Positions 1-5,924 of a stretch of DNA of 6,387 nucleotides are shown one piece after another. Within the stretch, counting starts at the first letter, position 1, and each line of letters opens with the position of its first letter. Below the pieces are notes generated by a model, which made no database searches, was not told where the DNA came from, and worked only from the letters and a program-made list of their open reading frames with translations. The stretch is from Rhodospirillales bacterium. Lineage in GTDB: Bacteria; Pseudomonadota; Alphaproteobacteria; Rhodospirillales; Casp-alpha2. Position numbers and translations under genes: made by a program. Where the stretch lies: positions 1 to 6,387 of the forward strand of contig JAJFIE010000117.1 of the NCBI GenBank assembly GCA_021775275.1, read 5' to 3'.

Positions 1-535
1 ATTCGGCACCGGGCGAGAGTGGCGGTTCGAGACAGACGAGATCACAATTCCTGACCTGAACGGAATCATCCAGCCCGGTGTAGTGCTTGATAGCGCCGAA
101 CAGTCCGCCGTGGGAGACCATCAACACGGGACCCGGCTGGCGCAGGGCCGCATTCAGGCCAGCGATGGCGCGTTCAAGAAATCCCGTGCGGGTTTCGGCG
201 CCTTCGATGTGCAGGTCTCCGGCGCGCCATTCAAAGAACCACGGCCCGAACGGTGTGCCGTCGCGCTCGCCCATGGAGAATTCCCGAAGATCGTCGATGA
301 CGGTCATCGGGCAGTCCAGGTCCGTCCCGGCAATTCGGGCGGTTTCATGGGCGCGGGACATGGGGCTGGCGCACATTGATGCGATTTCTAGGTCGTTCAG
401 GTGAGGCCGTACGGCATCCGCCTGGGCCCGCCCGGTATCGTTGAGCGGCACATCCGTATTGCCCTGCATGAGTCCCTGTGCGTTCCAGTCAGTCTGGCCG
501 TGGCGCAGAAAGTAGAAGGTCTGTTTGGCGAGCAT
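1..535 (-). CDS. Histidine phosphatase family protein (phosphoglycerate mutase-like), C-terminus beyond window
   Basis: This is a phosphatase or phosphomutase of the histidine phosphatase superfamily, cytoplasmic because no signal peptide is seen. Reading leftward from an ATG at 535, 178 residues are visible with no stop. The catalytic signature LRHGQTDWN is at residues 10-18, with His12 as the expected phospho-acceptor. Arg61 in SPMSRAHET, Glu85 in LREF and the second histidine His142 in VSHGG complete the usual pocket. Members are commonly about 190-210 residues, so probably only a short tail is missing. The start lies 5 bp after the stop of the proline iminopeptidase, and an AGGA about 10 bases upstream sits inside the end of that gene, so translation is probably coupled. 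The substrate cannot be told from sequence: sugar phosphates, phosphoserine and cobalamin-pathway alpha-ribazole phosphate are all used by relatives. Family assignment is firm; specificity is open. Confidence 0.9.
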   Translation of the reverse strand, partial: MLAKQTFYFLRHGQTDWNAQGLMQGNTDVPLNDTGRAQADAVRPHLNDLEIASMCASPMSRAHETARIAGTDLDCPMTVIDDLREFSMGERDGTPFGPWFFEWRAGDLHIEGAETRTGFLERAIAGLNAALRQPGPVLMVSHGGLFGAIKHYTGLDDSVQVRNCDLVCLEPPLSPGAE

Positions 536-540
536 CGTGG

Positions 541-1533
541 TTACGTCCTGAACCTGTCGGTCGCCTCGATCAGTTCATGCACGATGCCTGGCTCACTGCC
601 CGCGTGTCCGGCATCATGCACCAGACGAAAATCGGCTTCCGGCCAGGCCTTGTGAATGTCCCACGCCGTGCGGGCCGGGGTGCACATGTCATAGCGCCCC
701 TGCACCAGAACACAGGGAATATGTTTTACCCGGTCCAGATTCCGGATCAACTGATCGTCGCTATCGAAGAACCCGCCGTTGATGAAATAATGGCATTCGA
801 TACGGGCGAAGGCGAGAGCGAAGGCGTCCTCGTCAAAGTGCGCCTCGCGGCCCGGATCGGGCCACAGCGACAGCGTCGAGCCCTCCCACACCGACCACGC
901 CCGCGCGCAGGCCTGCTGCTCGGCCTTGTCGTCACCGGTCAGGCGTTTGTAATAGGCCGCAATCATGTCGCCGCGTTCGTCTTCGGGGATGGGCGCCACA
1001 TAGCCTTCCCAGACATCCGGGAACACATGGCTGGCGCCTTCCTGATAGAACCACAGCAATTCCGACCGCCGGAGCGTGAACAGGCCGCGCAGCACCAGTT
1101 CCGTTGCTTTATCCGGGTGGGTCTGGGCATAGGCCAGGGCCAGCGTGCTGCCCCACGAGCCACCGAATACCTGCCATGTTTCAATGCCGAGGTGTTCGCG
1201 GAGCGTCTCGATATCGGCGACCGAATGCCAGGTTGTGTTGTCTTCCAGCGACGCATGGGGCGTCGAGCGCCCGCAGCCGCGCTGATCGAACAGCACGATG
1301 CGGTAGGCCGCGGGATCAAAATAGCGTCGGAAGTTGGCGTTGCAGCCGCCACCGGGTCCGCCATGCAGGTAGACCACGGGCTTGCCATCCGGGTTGCCGC
1401 ATTCTTCGAAATACAGCGTATGCACATCGGATACGGCCAGCATACCTTCGTTGTAGGGCTCGATTTCGGGATACAGCCCCCGGCGGGCGACGGCTTGTTC
1501 TCTCGTCTGGGCGGGGCGGGATTGGGCGGTCAT
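541..1533 (-). CDS. pip: Proline iminopeptidase (alpha/beta hydrolase, MEROPS S33)
   Basis: The 330-residue cytoplasmic serine peptidase is predicted to remove N-terminal proline from peptides. The oxyanion-hole motif HGGPGGG is at residues 57-63 and DQRGCGRS at 83-90. The nucleophile elbow GGSWGS is at 124-129 (Ser126), the acid is Asp282 in GRYDMC, and the histidine is His310 in DAGHAG. The Ser-Asp and Asp-His spacings (156 and 28) fit the known Pip enzymes of Xanthomonas and Serratia, and the overall length is slightly above theirs because of a longer N-terminus. The ATG at 1533 is supported by GAGGAA three bases upstream (rather short spacing) and by an ATGA overlap with the stop of the upstream methyltransferase, which implies translational coupling. 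The histidine phosphatase follows 5 bp downstream, making this the middle gene of a three-gene operon. Confidence 0.96.
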   Translation of the reverse strand: MTAQSRPAQTREQAVARRGLYPEIEPYNEGMLAVSDVHTLYFEECGNPDGKPVVYLHGGPGGGCNANFRRYFDPAAYRIVLFDQRGCGRSTPHASLEDNTTWHSVADIETLREHLGIETWQVFGGSWGSTLALAYAQTHPDKATELVLRGLFTLRRSELLWFYQEGASHVFPDVWEGYVAPIPEDERGDMIAAYYKRLTGDDKAEQQACARAWSVWEGSTLSLWPDPGREAHFDEDAFALAFARIECHYFINGGFFDSDDQLIRNLDRVKHIPCVLVQGRYDMCTPARTAWDIHKAWPEADFRLVHDAGHAGSEPGIVHELIEATDRFRT

Positions 1534-2213
1534 GATTTCCTCAATACGTTTACGCGCATGGGCTGATCAAAGCGCATGCCTTTTTCTTCCGGGACGCCGA
1601 GGCGGTCATATCCGACACGCAGGTCATCCTCCATGGATTCAAAAAGTTCCCGGCGTTTCGGTTGAATACGGATGGTATCGTCCTTGAATTCATCGAACCC
1701 GGTGTAGTGGTAGGACGTGTGAAAGGAGATTTCCCTCACCCCGCGCAACCCGACTGTATCAGCCTCCCGGATCGCTTTATAGGCAGCGGCGCGAACTTCG
1801 GTTTCATCGTCAATGGACGCATGCAGTTCGAACCCGCTGCCTGCCGCAACAGGCTCGGCCACATAAACTGTTCCATCCGGTTTGATCACCCGGGCCGCTT
1901 CACCCAGCGCCGTGGCCATGTGCTCTGGCGGGACATGATGCAGGGAATTGGAAAAGATCGCGGCATCAAAGGTCGTATCCTCAAAGGGTAAATCCTCGCC
2001 GACGCCTTCCACATAGACCTCGTCGCCCTCGGGCGCATAGGAACGGGCTTTTTCCAGTTGCGCCGCGCCGCATTCCAGCCCGGTCGCGTGGGCGCCGTGC
2101 CGCACCAGATACCGAACCAGCGAGCCGTCGCCGGAGCCCACGTCCAGCACATGCAGGCCATCCAGCGAGAGAACCTCGCGCAAAACAGAGCCGTTGGTCC
2201 GAAATTCCGTCAT
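1530..2213 (-). CDS. Class I SAM-dependent methyltransferase (Methyltransf_11 type)
   Basis: This 227-residue protein is a predicted cytoplasmic S-adenosylmethionine-dependent methyltransferase with unknown acceptor. Motif I, VLDVGSGDGSL, occupies residues 22-32 and binds the methionine part of SAM. An acidic residue at the end of strand 2 (Glu47 in TGLEC) should bind the ribose. VGEDLPFED (71-79), FDAAIFSNSLHHVPP (82-96) and ARVIKPDGTVYVAEP (107-121) match the rest of the Methyltransf_11 core. The C-terminal 100 residues are rich in charged and aromatic residues and resemble no acceptor-specific domain that I recognise. The ATG at 2213 has AGGAA a few bases upstream. It is the first gene of the operon, overlaps pip by 4 bp, and is read divergently from the broken GST gene. 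The fold is certain; the substrate is unknown. Confidence 0.9.
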   Translation of the reverse strand: MTEFRTNGSVLREVLSLDGLHVLDVGSGDGSLVRYLVRHGAHATGLECGAAQLEKARSYAPEGDEVYVEGVGEDLPFEDTTFDAAIFSNSLHHVPPEHMATALGEAARVIKPDGTVYVAEPVAAGSGFELHASIDDETEVRAAAYKAIREADTVGLRGVREISFHTSYHYTGFDEFKDDTIRIQPKRRELFESMEDDLRVGYDRLGVPEEKGMRFDQPMRVNVLRKS

Positions 2214-2379
2214 GGCGTTTCCTAATTATCCTTGTCTGATCCCGTCTGAATCCTGTCGCGGGACCACTTGTACAGCGTTACCGCGCGCCGGAAAAGACCA
2301 CCCGTTCATGAGAAAATCTAAGGTTCATTCCGTTGGGGCAAACAGCTAGAGTCACGGCGTTCCGAATGGGGAGAATTTC
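2214..2379. promoter_or_regulatory. Divergent intergenic region between methyltransferase operon and GST gene
   Basis: These 166 bases separate two divergently read genes, so both promoters should lie here. I could not find a -35/-10 pair good enough to assign on either strand. A GATAAT hexamer on the minus strand is too close to the methyltransferase start codon to be a convincing -10 element. No strong inverted repeat or operator-like palindrome was seen. Confidence 0.35.
2368..2373 (+). promoter_or_regulatory. Ribosome binding site of the GST gene
   Basis: GGGGAG lies six bases before the ATG at 2380. It fixes that start, which also matches the usual GST N-terminus, in preference to an out-of-frame upstream ATG at 2333. 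An intact ribosome binding site argues that the reading frame was functional until recently. Confidence 0.7.
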
Positions 2380-3003
2380 ATGCTACGCCTATACGATTTC
2401 ACCGGTTCCGGCAACGGCTACAAGGCGCGTCTGTTGCTTGGTCTGCTGGATATTTCCTATGAACTTGTCGAGAAGGATATCATGGCGGGCGAGACCCGAA
2501 CGCCTGAATTCCTGGCCATGAACCCCAATGGCCGCATTCCCTTGCTGGCGCTTGAATCCGGTGATTAACTGGCTGAATCCGATGCCATTCTCTATTATCT
2601 GGCGGAAGGCACACCCTTCTGGCCCACAGATCAATCAGACCAACCGAATCCGTCGGGGCGGCTGGACCGCGCCCGGGTGCTGCAATGGATGTTCTTCGAG
2701 CAATACAACCACGAACCCACCATCGCGGTTGCACGGTTCATTATGCATTTCCTGCCAAGCGACCACCCCCGGCGGGCTGATCTGCCTGCTTTACGGGAAA
2801 AGGGCCATGCGGCGCTACAGGTCATGGAGGATCATCTGGTCGCGCACGAGTGGCTGGCGGCGGGGCGTCCGACCATCGCGGATCTGGCGCTTTTCGCCTA
2901 TACCCATGTAGCCGGAGACGGCGGGGTCGCGCTTGATGACTACGCCGCCATCAATGGCTGGATAGGGCGCATACAAAACCTGCCCGGTTTTGTGCCCATG
3001 TGA
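2380..3003 (+). pseudogene. Glutathione S-transferase family gene interrupted by one in-frame TAA
   Basis: The frame reads as a normal cytoplasmic GST of about 207 residues, except that codon 63 (2566-2568) is TAA. Before it come the thioredoxin-fold features: SGNGYKARLLL at 10-20, then NPNGRIPLL with cis-Pro54. Immediately after it, in the same frame, the glutathione-binding LAESDAILYYLAEGT continues (Glu66-Ser67). The all-alpha C-terminal domain then runs to a TGA at 3001, including the N-capping box PTIAD (Thr165 to Asp168). No base is lost or gained. In relatives the interrupted position often carries an aromatic or aliphatic residue (DG-x-x-LAES), so a one-base change from TAT or TAC (Tyr) or TTA (Leu) would explain it. 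The first in-frame ATG after the stop is at 2677, too late to restore the glutathione site. It may be a fresh pseudogene, a sequencing error, or a gene needing ochre readthrough. The glutathione-dependent substrate is unknown. Confidence 0.88.
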
Positions 3004-3022
3004 CGTTGTGGCGGGTCAGGGC

Positions 3023-4051
3023 CTACTGAAGTCCGCCCGACAGGACTTGCAGCATGGAGGGGCCGTTGACGGCCTCGGAATACCGGGCGCGCCATTTATC
3101 GAGATCGGAGGCGCGCTTGTCCGCGCTGATATTTTCCCGGGCGTTCGCCGCGTCATCAATCATCCGTTTCCGGTCCGCCGTCTTGCGAACCCGGTTGATC
3201 TGCGCCTGCAAGGTGTAGTTATTGCCCTGCCCCGCCTGTAACAGATAGGCGGTTTGCCAGTCGCTGCCGTCAACGGCGCCGGGAAGGCTTTGCCGGGCGC
3301 CATCGGGGTTCTGCGTCATGGTGAACAGTTCGGACCCGGCGGTCTGGCGGCGCTTGAACGCAGCATTCAGCTCATCCGTCCGCACCTGATCAATGGGCGG
3401 CACGTCGGCGCTGACAAACAACAATCCGGCGCGGTCGTAGGCTTTTTCTGCATTGGAGGCATAGGCGCGCCGTTCCGCCGTCCAGATTTCGGTAATTTTT
3501 TTCTTGTAGCGGCGGTGGAATTCGGGTGTCGCCGAATGGTAGTTGCCCGCCGCCGTCAGCCAGTCAGCGGTGCTGGTGCGTAACCGCGAAAGATAGCTGG
3601 CGGCGTAGCTGACATTGCTCAGGGGGTCGAAGGCGTCTTCGAGGGAGGCAAAGGCATCGCCATGATAGTAGAGGTTGACCTGCATGCACCCCACATCGAT
3701 GTTTCGCTCGCCATCCCGGATCATGGATCTCACATGGGCCACGGCCTCTGACTTGCTGTCGAGATACCATTGCCGGGAGCCTGACGTCACCGTCCACGGC
3801 CACGCCACGTTGGTTTTGTTCAAGTCGTCCCGGCGGCCGGATTCAGCAAGGGAAATGGCCGTCAGCAGGCTTTTCGGAATGCGGGTCTCGCGCTCCACCG
3901 CATAGGTCGCCGCAGCGCACTGGTCCCACGACGCCGCAAATGCGCCCGCCAGTTCCTCTTCGGCGCGGCTGTCGAAAGGCAGCAGCAAACCGGCCGAGAC
4001 GACGATTCCCGCCATCCAGGCCACCGATCCGGTGTTGAACGCACTATTCAT
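3023..4051 (-). CDS. Exported lytic transglycosylase (SLT domain)
   Basis: The 342-residue protein should cleave the MurNAc-GlcNAc bond of peptidoglycan in the periplasm, forming a 1,6-anhydro end. The N-terminus has a hydrophobic segment (about residues 12-25) followed by FDSRA, giving a likely signal peptidase I cut after Ala30. The SLT fold follows: AISLAESGR with catalytic Glu70, WPWTV at 84-88, DVGCMQVN at 119-126, and AAGNYHSATPE at 167-177. Two cysteines, Cys45 and Cys122, could form a disulfide. The last 150 residues are polar, charged and rich in Ala, Gln and Arg, with no domain that I recognise. The gene converges on the GST frame with a 19-bp gap and starts 58 bp after the stop of the GNAT gene. 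The ribosome binding site is weak (AGGG, about 7 bases upstream). Alphaproteobacterial relatives are sometimes linked to envelope-spanning machines such as the flagellum, but nothing here shows such a partner. Confidence 0.9.
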   Translation of the reverse strand: MNSAFNTGSVAWMAGIVVSAGLLLPFDSRAEEELAGAFAASWDQCAAATYAVERETRIPKSLLTAISLAESGRRDDLNKTNVAWPWTVTSGSRQWYLDSKSEAVAHVRSMIRDGERNIDVGCMQVNLYYHGDAFASLEDAFDPLSNVSYAASYLSRLRTSTADWLTAAGNYHSATPEFHRRYKKKITEIWTAERRAYASNAEKAYDRAGLLFVSADVPPIDQVRTDELNAAFKRRQTAGSELFTMTQNPDGARQSLPGAVDGSDWQTAYLLQAGQGNNYTLQAQINRVRKTADRKRMIDDAANARENISADKRASDLDKWRARYSEAVNGPSMLQVLSGGLQ

Positions 4052-4075
4052 GGCCTGACCCTAGCACCAAATTGG

Positions 4076-4090
4076 TTATCTCACCGTTAA
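4076..4090 (-). promoter_or_regulatory. CtrA-like box upstream of the lytic transglycosylase
   Basis: Read on the minus strand, TTAA, seven bases (CGGTGAG) and ATAAC match the alphaproteobacterial CtrA consensus TTAA-N7-TTAAC with one mismatch. The box ends 24 bases before the ATG at 4051, a position where a response regulator could act on the promoter. Peptidoglycan and flagellar genes are frequent CtrA targets in alphaproteobacteria, which makes the site plausible. Short AT-rich matches also arise by chance, so this is tentative. Confidence 0.35.
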
Positions 4091-4102
4091 TATTTTCCTT
4101 AC

Positions 4103-4118
4103 CCTGAAATTATTCAGG
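4103..4118. repeat. Perfect 16-bp inverted repeat over the GNAT stop codon
   Basis: CCTGAA, ATTA, TTCAGG forms a 6-bp perfect stem with a four-base loop that contains the GNAT stop codon (TAA at 4112-4110). No T-run follows on either strand, so it is not a standard intrinsic terminator. It could act as an mRNA 3'-end hairpin or, as DNA, as a dyad operator for the transglycosylase, whose start is 52 bp away. Confidence 0.4.
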
Positions 4119-4655
4119 CAGGGTATCGGGCAGGGTCGTTTCGCCCCCGTTCAGCGCGCGCTGCATGATTACACTGTCCAGCCATACGCCGTGCTTGAAC
4201 CCCACGGCGTTCAGGGTCCCGGTGTGGCGGAACCCGAACTTGCTATGCAACGCGATAGACCCGGTATTGGCGGAATCACCGATAATGGCGATCATCTGGC
4301 GAAACCTGCCTGCCTCGCAAGCCTGGATAAGGGCGTTCAATAAAGCGCCGCCAACCCCGCCGCCGGTCTGTTCCGGCGCCACGTAGACGGAATTTTCCAC
4401 CGAAAAACGGTATGCCGGGCGTGTGCGGTAAGGTCCGGCATAGGTGTAGCCCATGACCTGACCGCCCCGTTCCGCCACAAGATAAGGATAGCCGCCGTCC
4501 AGCAGGGCGCGCTGACGACCGCGCATGTCCTCTTCCGTCGGGGGTGTTTCCTCGAAGCTCGCCTTGCCGTGCAAGACGTGATGGCCATAGATCGTCGTGA
4601 CGGCAGCCATGTCGTCATCCATCACCGGTCTGATGATAAGCGAAGATGCTGTCAT
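4110..4655 (-). CDS. GNAT N-acetyltransferase, phosphinothricin acetyltransferase-like subgroup
   Basis: The 181-residue cytoplasmic enzyme should transfer acetyl from acetyl-CoA to an amine, in this subgroup usually the alpha-amino group of an amino acid analogue such as methionine sulfoximine or phosphinothricin. The N-terminal IRPVMDDDMAAVTTIYGHHV and FEETPPTEEDM are typical of the subgroup. Glu87 in FSVENSVYV and His137 in IALHSKFGF fall where PAT/Bar enzymes carry their active-site Glu and His. The acetyl-CoA loop is VAPEQTGGGVGGALL (92-106), and VGFKHGVWLDSVIMQ (151-165) is the usual C-terminal block. It begins 14 bp after the stop of the formylglutamate amidohydrolase-family gene, with GGCGG as a moderate ribosome binding site, so the two are probably co-transcribed. 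The natural substrate is not shown. A housekeeping or detoxification role is more likely than herbicide resistance. Confidence 0.88.
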   Translation of the reverse strand: MTASSLIIRPVMDDDMAAVTTIYGHHVLHGKASFEETPPTEEDMRGRQRALLDGGYPYLVAERGGQVMGYTYAGPYRTRPAYRFSVENSVYVAPEQTGGGVGGALLNALIQACEAGRFRQMIAIIGDSANTGSIALHSKFGFRHTGTLNAVGFKHGVWLDSVIMQRALNGGETTLPDTLPE

Positions 4656-4669
4656 TATTCAGCCGCCAT

Positions 4670-5581
4670 TCATTCCGCAGCCAGACGGTCCCAGCCCATA
4701 TCGGTCAGCGCCAGGGCAATAGCGGACAGCTTGCGCCGGACCTCATCAAACGCTGGCAACCGCACAAGCGCCGCTTCATCGAGATAGAGGGCGCGGTCGA
4801 TTTCCAACTGGATGGCGTGAACGCCCAAAGACGGCCGGCCGTAGTGGCGGGTGGTGAATCCCCCGGCGTAAGGCGCATTGCGCTGTACCGAGAAACCCTG
4901 TTCGAGCACGGCGCTCTCGACCCTGTCGGTGATGGAGCCATGACACGCGCTTCCCCAGCAGTCGCCCAGCACCAGGTCGACATTTGGTCCGGCATTGCCT
5001 GTCTGGCCGGAACTGTTTCGCGATGGCATGGAATGACAATCCACCACCAGACAGGTGCCGAACCGGCGGGCGGTGTTTTCGATCAGACCACGCAGGGCGC
5101 GGTGGTAGGGAACGTAGCATTGCTCGATGCGTTGACGCGCCTCCGCATAGCGCAGCGGGCCGTCATAGATTTCCTGACCATCACTGACAACCCGGGCGAT
5201 GGCGCCCAACCCGGCGGCAACCCGCGGCGACCGCGTGGTGGCGCCGATGGGCAGCGCATCGGCGAACATGTCGGGGTCCAGTTCGTTGGGCTCGCGGTTT
5301 GCATCCACATACACGCGGGGAAACCGGGCGGAAATCAGTGGTGCGCCCAGGTCAGGCACATGATCAAACAGCTCGTCAACGAACGCATCTTCCGAGCAGC
5401 GCAGTGTCAGCGGGTCGAGCCGGGACTGCGCCAGAAATTCCTCGGGATAATCGCGTCCGCTGTGGGGACTGGCGAACACCAACGGTACGGTCTGGCGCTC
5501 CGGCGTGGCGATAACAAAGGCGTCACCGGCCGGAAAGGCGGAGGAATTTACCGGATTACCAAGGGTGGGGTCATCGCCCAT
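4670..5581 (-). CDS. N-formylglutamate amidohydrolase family protein
   Basis: This is a 303-residue cytoplasmic hydrolase of the FGase family, whose characterised members (HutG) convert N-formyl-L-glutamate and water to L-glutamate and formate at the end of one histidine degradation route. Visible family blocks are FASPHSGRDYP (36-46), SEDAFVDELF (63-72), RVYVDANREPNELD (89-102), VVDCHSMPS (179-187), and QRNAPYAGGFTTRHYGRP (233-250), followed by HAIQLEIDRALYLDE (255-269). The clustered His, Asp and Glu residues are consistent with a metal-dependent amidohydrolase. Length is in the upper normal range. The ATG at 5581 has GAAGG 9 bases upstream. No other histidine-utilisation gene is in the window; instead a GNAT acetyltransferase follows. 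I therefore withhold the hutG symbol, because the enzyme may act on another N-acyl amino acid. Confidence 0.88.
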   Translation of the reverse strand: MGDDPTLGNPVNSSAFPAGDAFVIATPERQTVPLVFASPHSGRDYPEEFLAQSRLDPLTLRCSEDAFVDELFDHVPDLGAPLISARFPRVYVDANREPNELDPDMFADALPIGATTRSPRVAAGLGAIARVVSDGQEIYDGPLRYAEARQRIEQCYVPYHRALRGLIENTARRFGTCLVVDCHSMPSRNSSGQTGNAGPNVDLVLGDCWGSACHGSITDRVESAVLEQGFSVQRNAPYAGGFTTRHYGRPSLGVHAIQLEIDRALYLDEAALVRLPAFDEVRRKLSAIALALTDMGWDRLAAE

Positions 5582-5763
5582 ACACTATTGCCTTCGCGCG
5601 CATACCTGAGGGAACCTGCATCAACGATAGTGCCATGCACACAAATCAAATTCCATACTGAATGACATTCTCCGGCCTTGCCAAAGAGCCCCCGACGCAG
5701 TAAAACGCGAGCCTTCCGGCGCCGAATGACAGGGCGGTCGGAAACCGGTGAATTTCATTGATC
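5582..5763. promoter_or_regulatory. Intergenic region shared by the amidohydrolase operon and tRNA-Val
   Basis: These 182 bases lie between divergently read genes and should hold both promoters. A plausible plus-strand promoter for the tRNA is listed separately. On the minus strand a TTGGCA overlaps the tRNA -35 element, but no good -10 follows at the right distance, so the amidohydrolase promoter stays unassigned. I see no protein-coding content here. Confidence 0.4.
5678..5706 (+). promoter_or_regulatory. Candidate housekeeping promoter of tRNA-Val
   Basis: TTGCCA (5678-5683), a 17-base spacer and TAAAAC (5701-5706) match the sigma-70 family consensus with one and two mismatches. Transcription would begin near 5713, giving a 5' leader of about 50 bases before the mature tRNA, to be removed by RNase P. 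The GC-rich stretch after the -10 box is compatible with a stable-RNA type discriminator. Confidence 0.45.
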
Positions 5764-5838
5764 GGGAGCGTAGCTCAGCGGGAGAGCACTGCATTGACAT
5801 TGCAGGGGTCACTGGTTCAATCCCAGTCGTTCCCACCA
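5764..5838 (+). tRNA. tRNA-Val (anticodon GAC), CCA encoded
   Basis: A complete cloverleaf folds. The acceptor GGGAGCG pairs with CGTTCCC (5828-5834, one G-U pair). The D stem is GCTC/GAGC (5773-5776 and 5784-5787). The anticodon stem is CTGCA/TGCAG around loop TTGACAT, placing anticodon GAC at 5796-5798. The T stem is ACTGG/CCAGT around TTCAATC. The variable loop is five bases, and discriminator A5835 is followed by encoded CCA. GAC reads the valine codons GTC and GTT. The last 17 bases are duplicated 103 bp downstream, which is the notable feature of this locus. The antisense strand gives the familiar spurious peptide GTTGIEPVTP. Confidence 0.97.
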
Positions 5839-5916
5839 TGAAGCCTCAAGGTCTAAAACCTTGGGGCTTTGCCATTTATGCAGACCGGGATTGAGCTGTT
5901 TTTATTCGCGCTTAAA
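5822..5916 (+). repeat. tRNA-end tandem repeat, unit 1 (includes the tRNA 3' end)
   Basis: Unit 1 starts within the tRNA T-arm with the real 3' end (5822-5838). It continues through a 12-bp hairpin, then the shared block GCCATTTATGCAGACCGG and what follows (5871-5897), and ends at GCTTAAA (5916). It matches unit 2 with a 2-base length difference and a cluster of changes in the 5' arm of the hairpin. The block from ACCTTGGGGC to ATTGAGCT (5858-5897) is identical in both copies. Eight bases, GCGCGAGG, separate the units. Confidence 0.9.
5839..5871 (+). terminator. Hairpin 1 after tRNA-Val (possible weak intrinsic terminator)
   Basis: AAGCCTCAAGGT (5841-5852) pairs with ACCTTGGGGCTT (5858-5869) around loop CTAAA. 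This gives 12 bp with a single G-U wobble (5846/5864), extendable by two more G-U pairs to 5839/5871. It begins immediately after the tRNA CCA. The following bases (TTTGCCATTTATG) are only mildly T-rich, so termination may be partial, or the hairpin may instead guide tRNA 3' processing. Confidence 0.6.
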
Positions 5917-5922
5917 GCGCGA
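5906..5922 (+). repeat. Short GC-rich hairpin at the unit 1/unit 2 junction
   Basis: TCGCGC (5906-5911) and GCGCGA (5917-5922) form a 6-bp perfect stem around loop TTAAA. A T5 run lies before it (5899-5903), not after it. The matching place in unit 2 (ATTCGTGCTTAAAACATCC) cannot form it, so this hairpin is specific to the junction. Confidence 0.5.
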
Positions 5923-5924
5923 GG

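Noticed and set aside
478..1566. Plus-strand open frame of 362 codons, longer than the gene opposite
   Set aside because: It lies antisense to proline iminopeptidase, which has all catalytic motifs. Its protein is low in recognisable motifs and typical of GC-rich shadow frames.
2388..2655. Minus-strand open frames opposite the GST start, possibly explaining the stop codon
   Set aside because: The plus-strand product matches GST on both sides of the TAA in one frame; the minus-strand products show no family features.
3029..3048. AAGTCC/GGACTT hairpin between the convergent GST and transglycosylase genes
   Set aside because: It is a 6-bp stem with an 8-base loop inside the transglycosylase coding end, and no T-run follows on either strand, so a terminator is not supported.
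4646..5665. Plus-strand open frame of 339 codons
   Set aside because: It is antisense to the amidohydrolase-family gene with its conserved blocks; no family features are seen in the plus-strand product.
5621..5839. Minus-strand open frame of 72 codons beginning MVGTTGIEPVTPAMS
   Set aside because: It is the antisense of the tRNA-Val gene. GTTGIEPVTP is a well-known spurious annotation from tRNA reverse complements. The repeat copy at 5925-5942 also reads MVGTTG in reverse.
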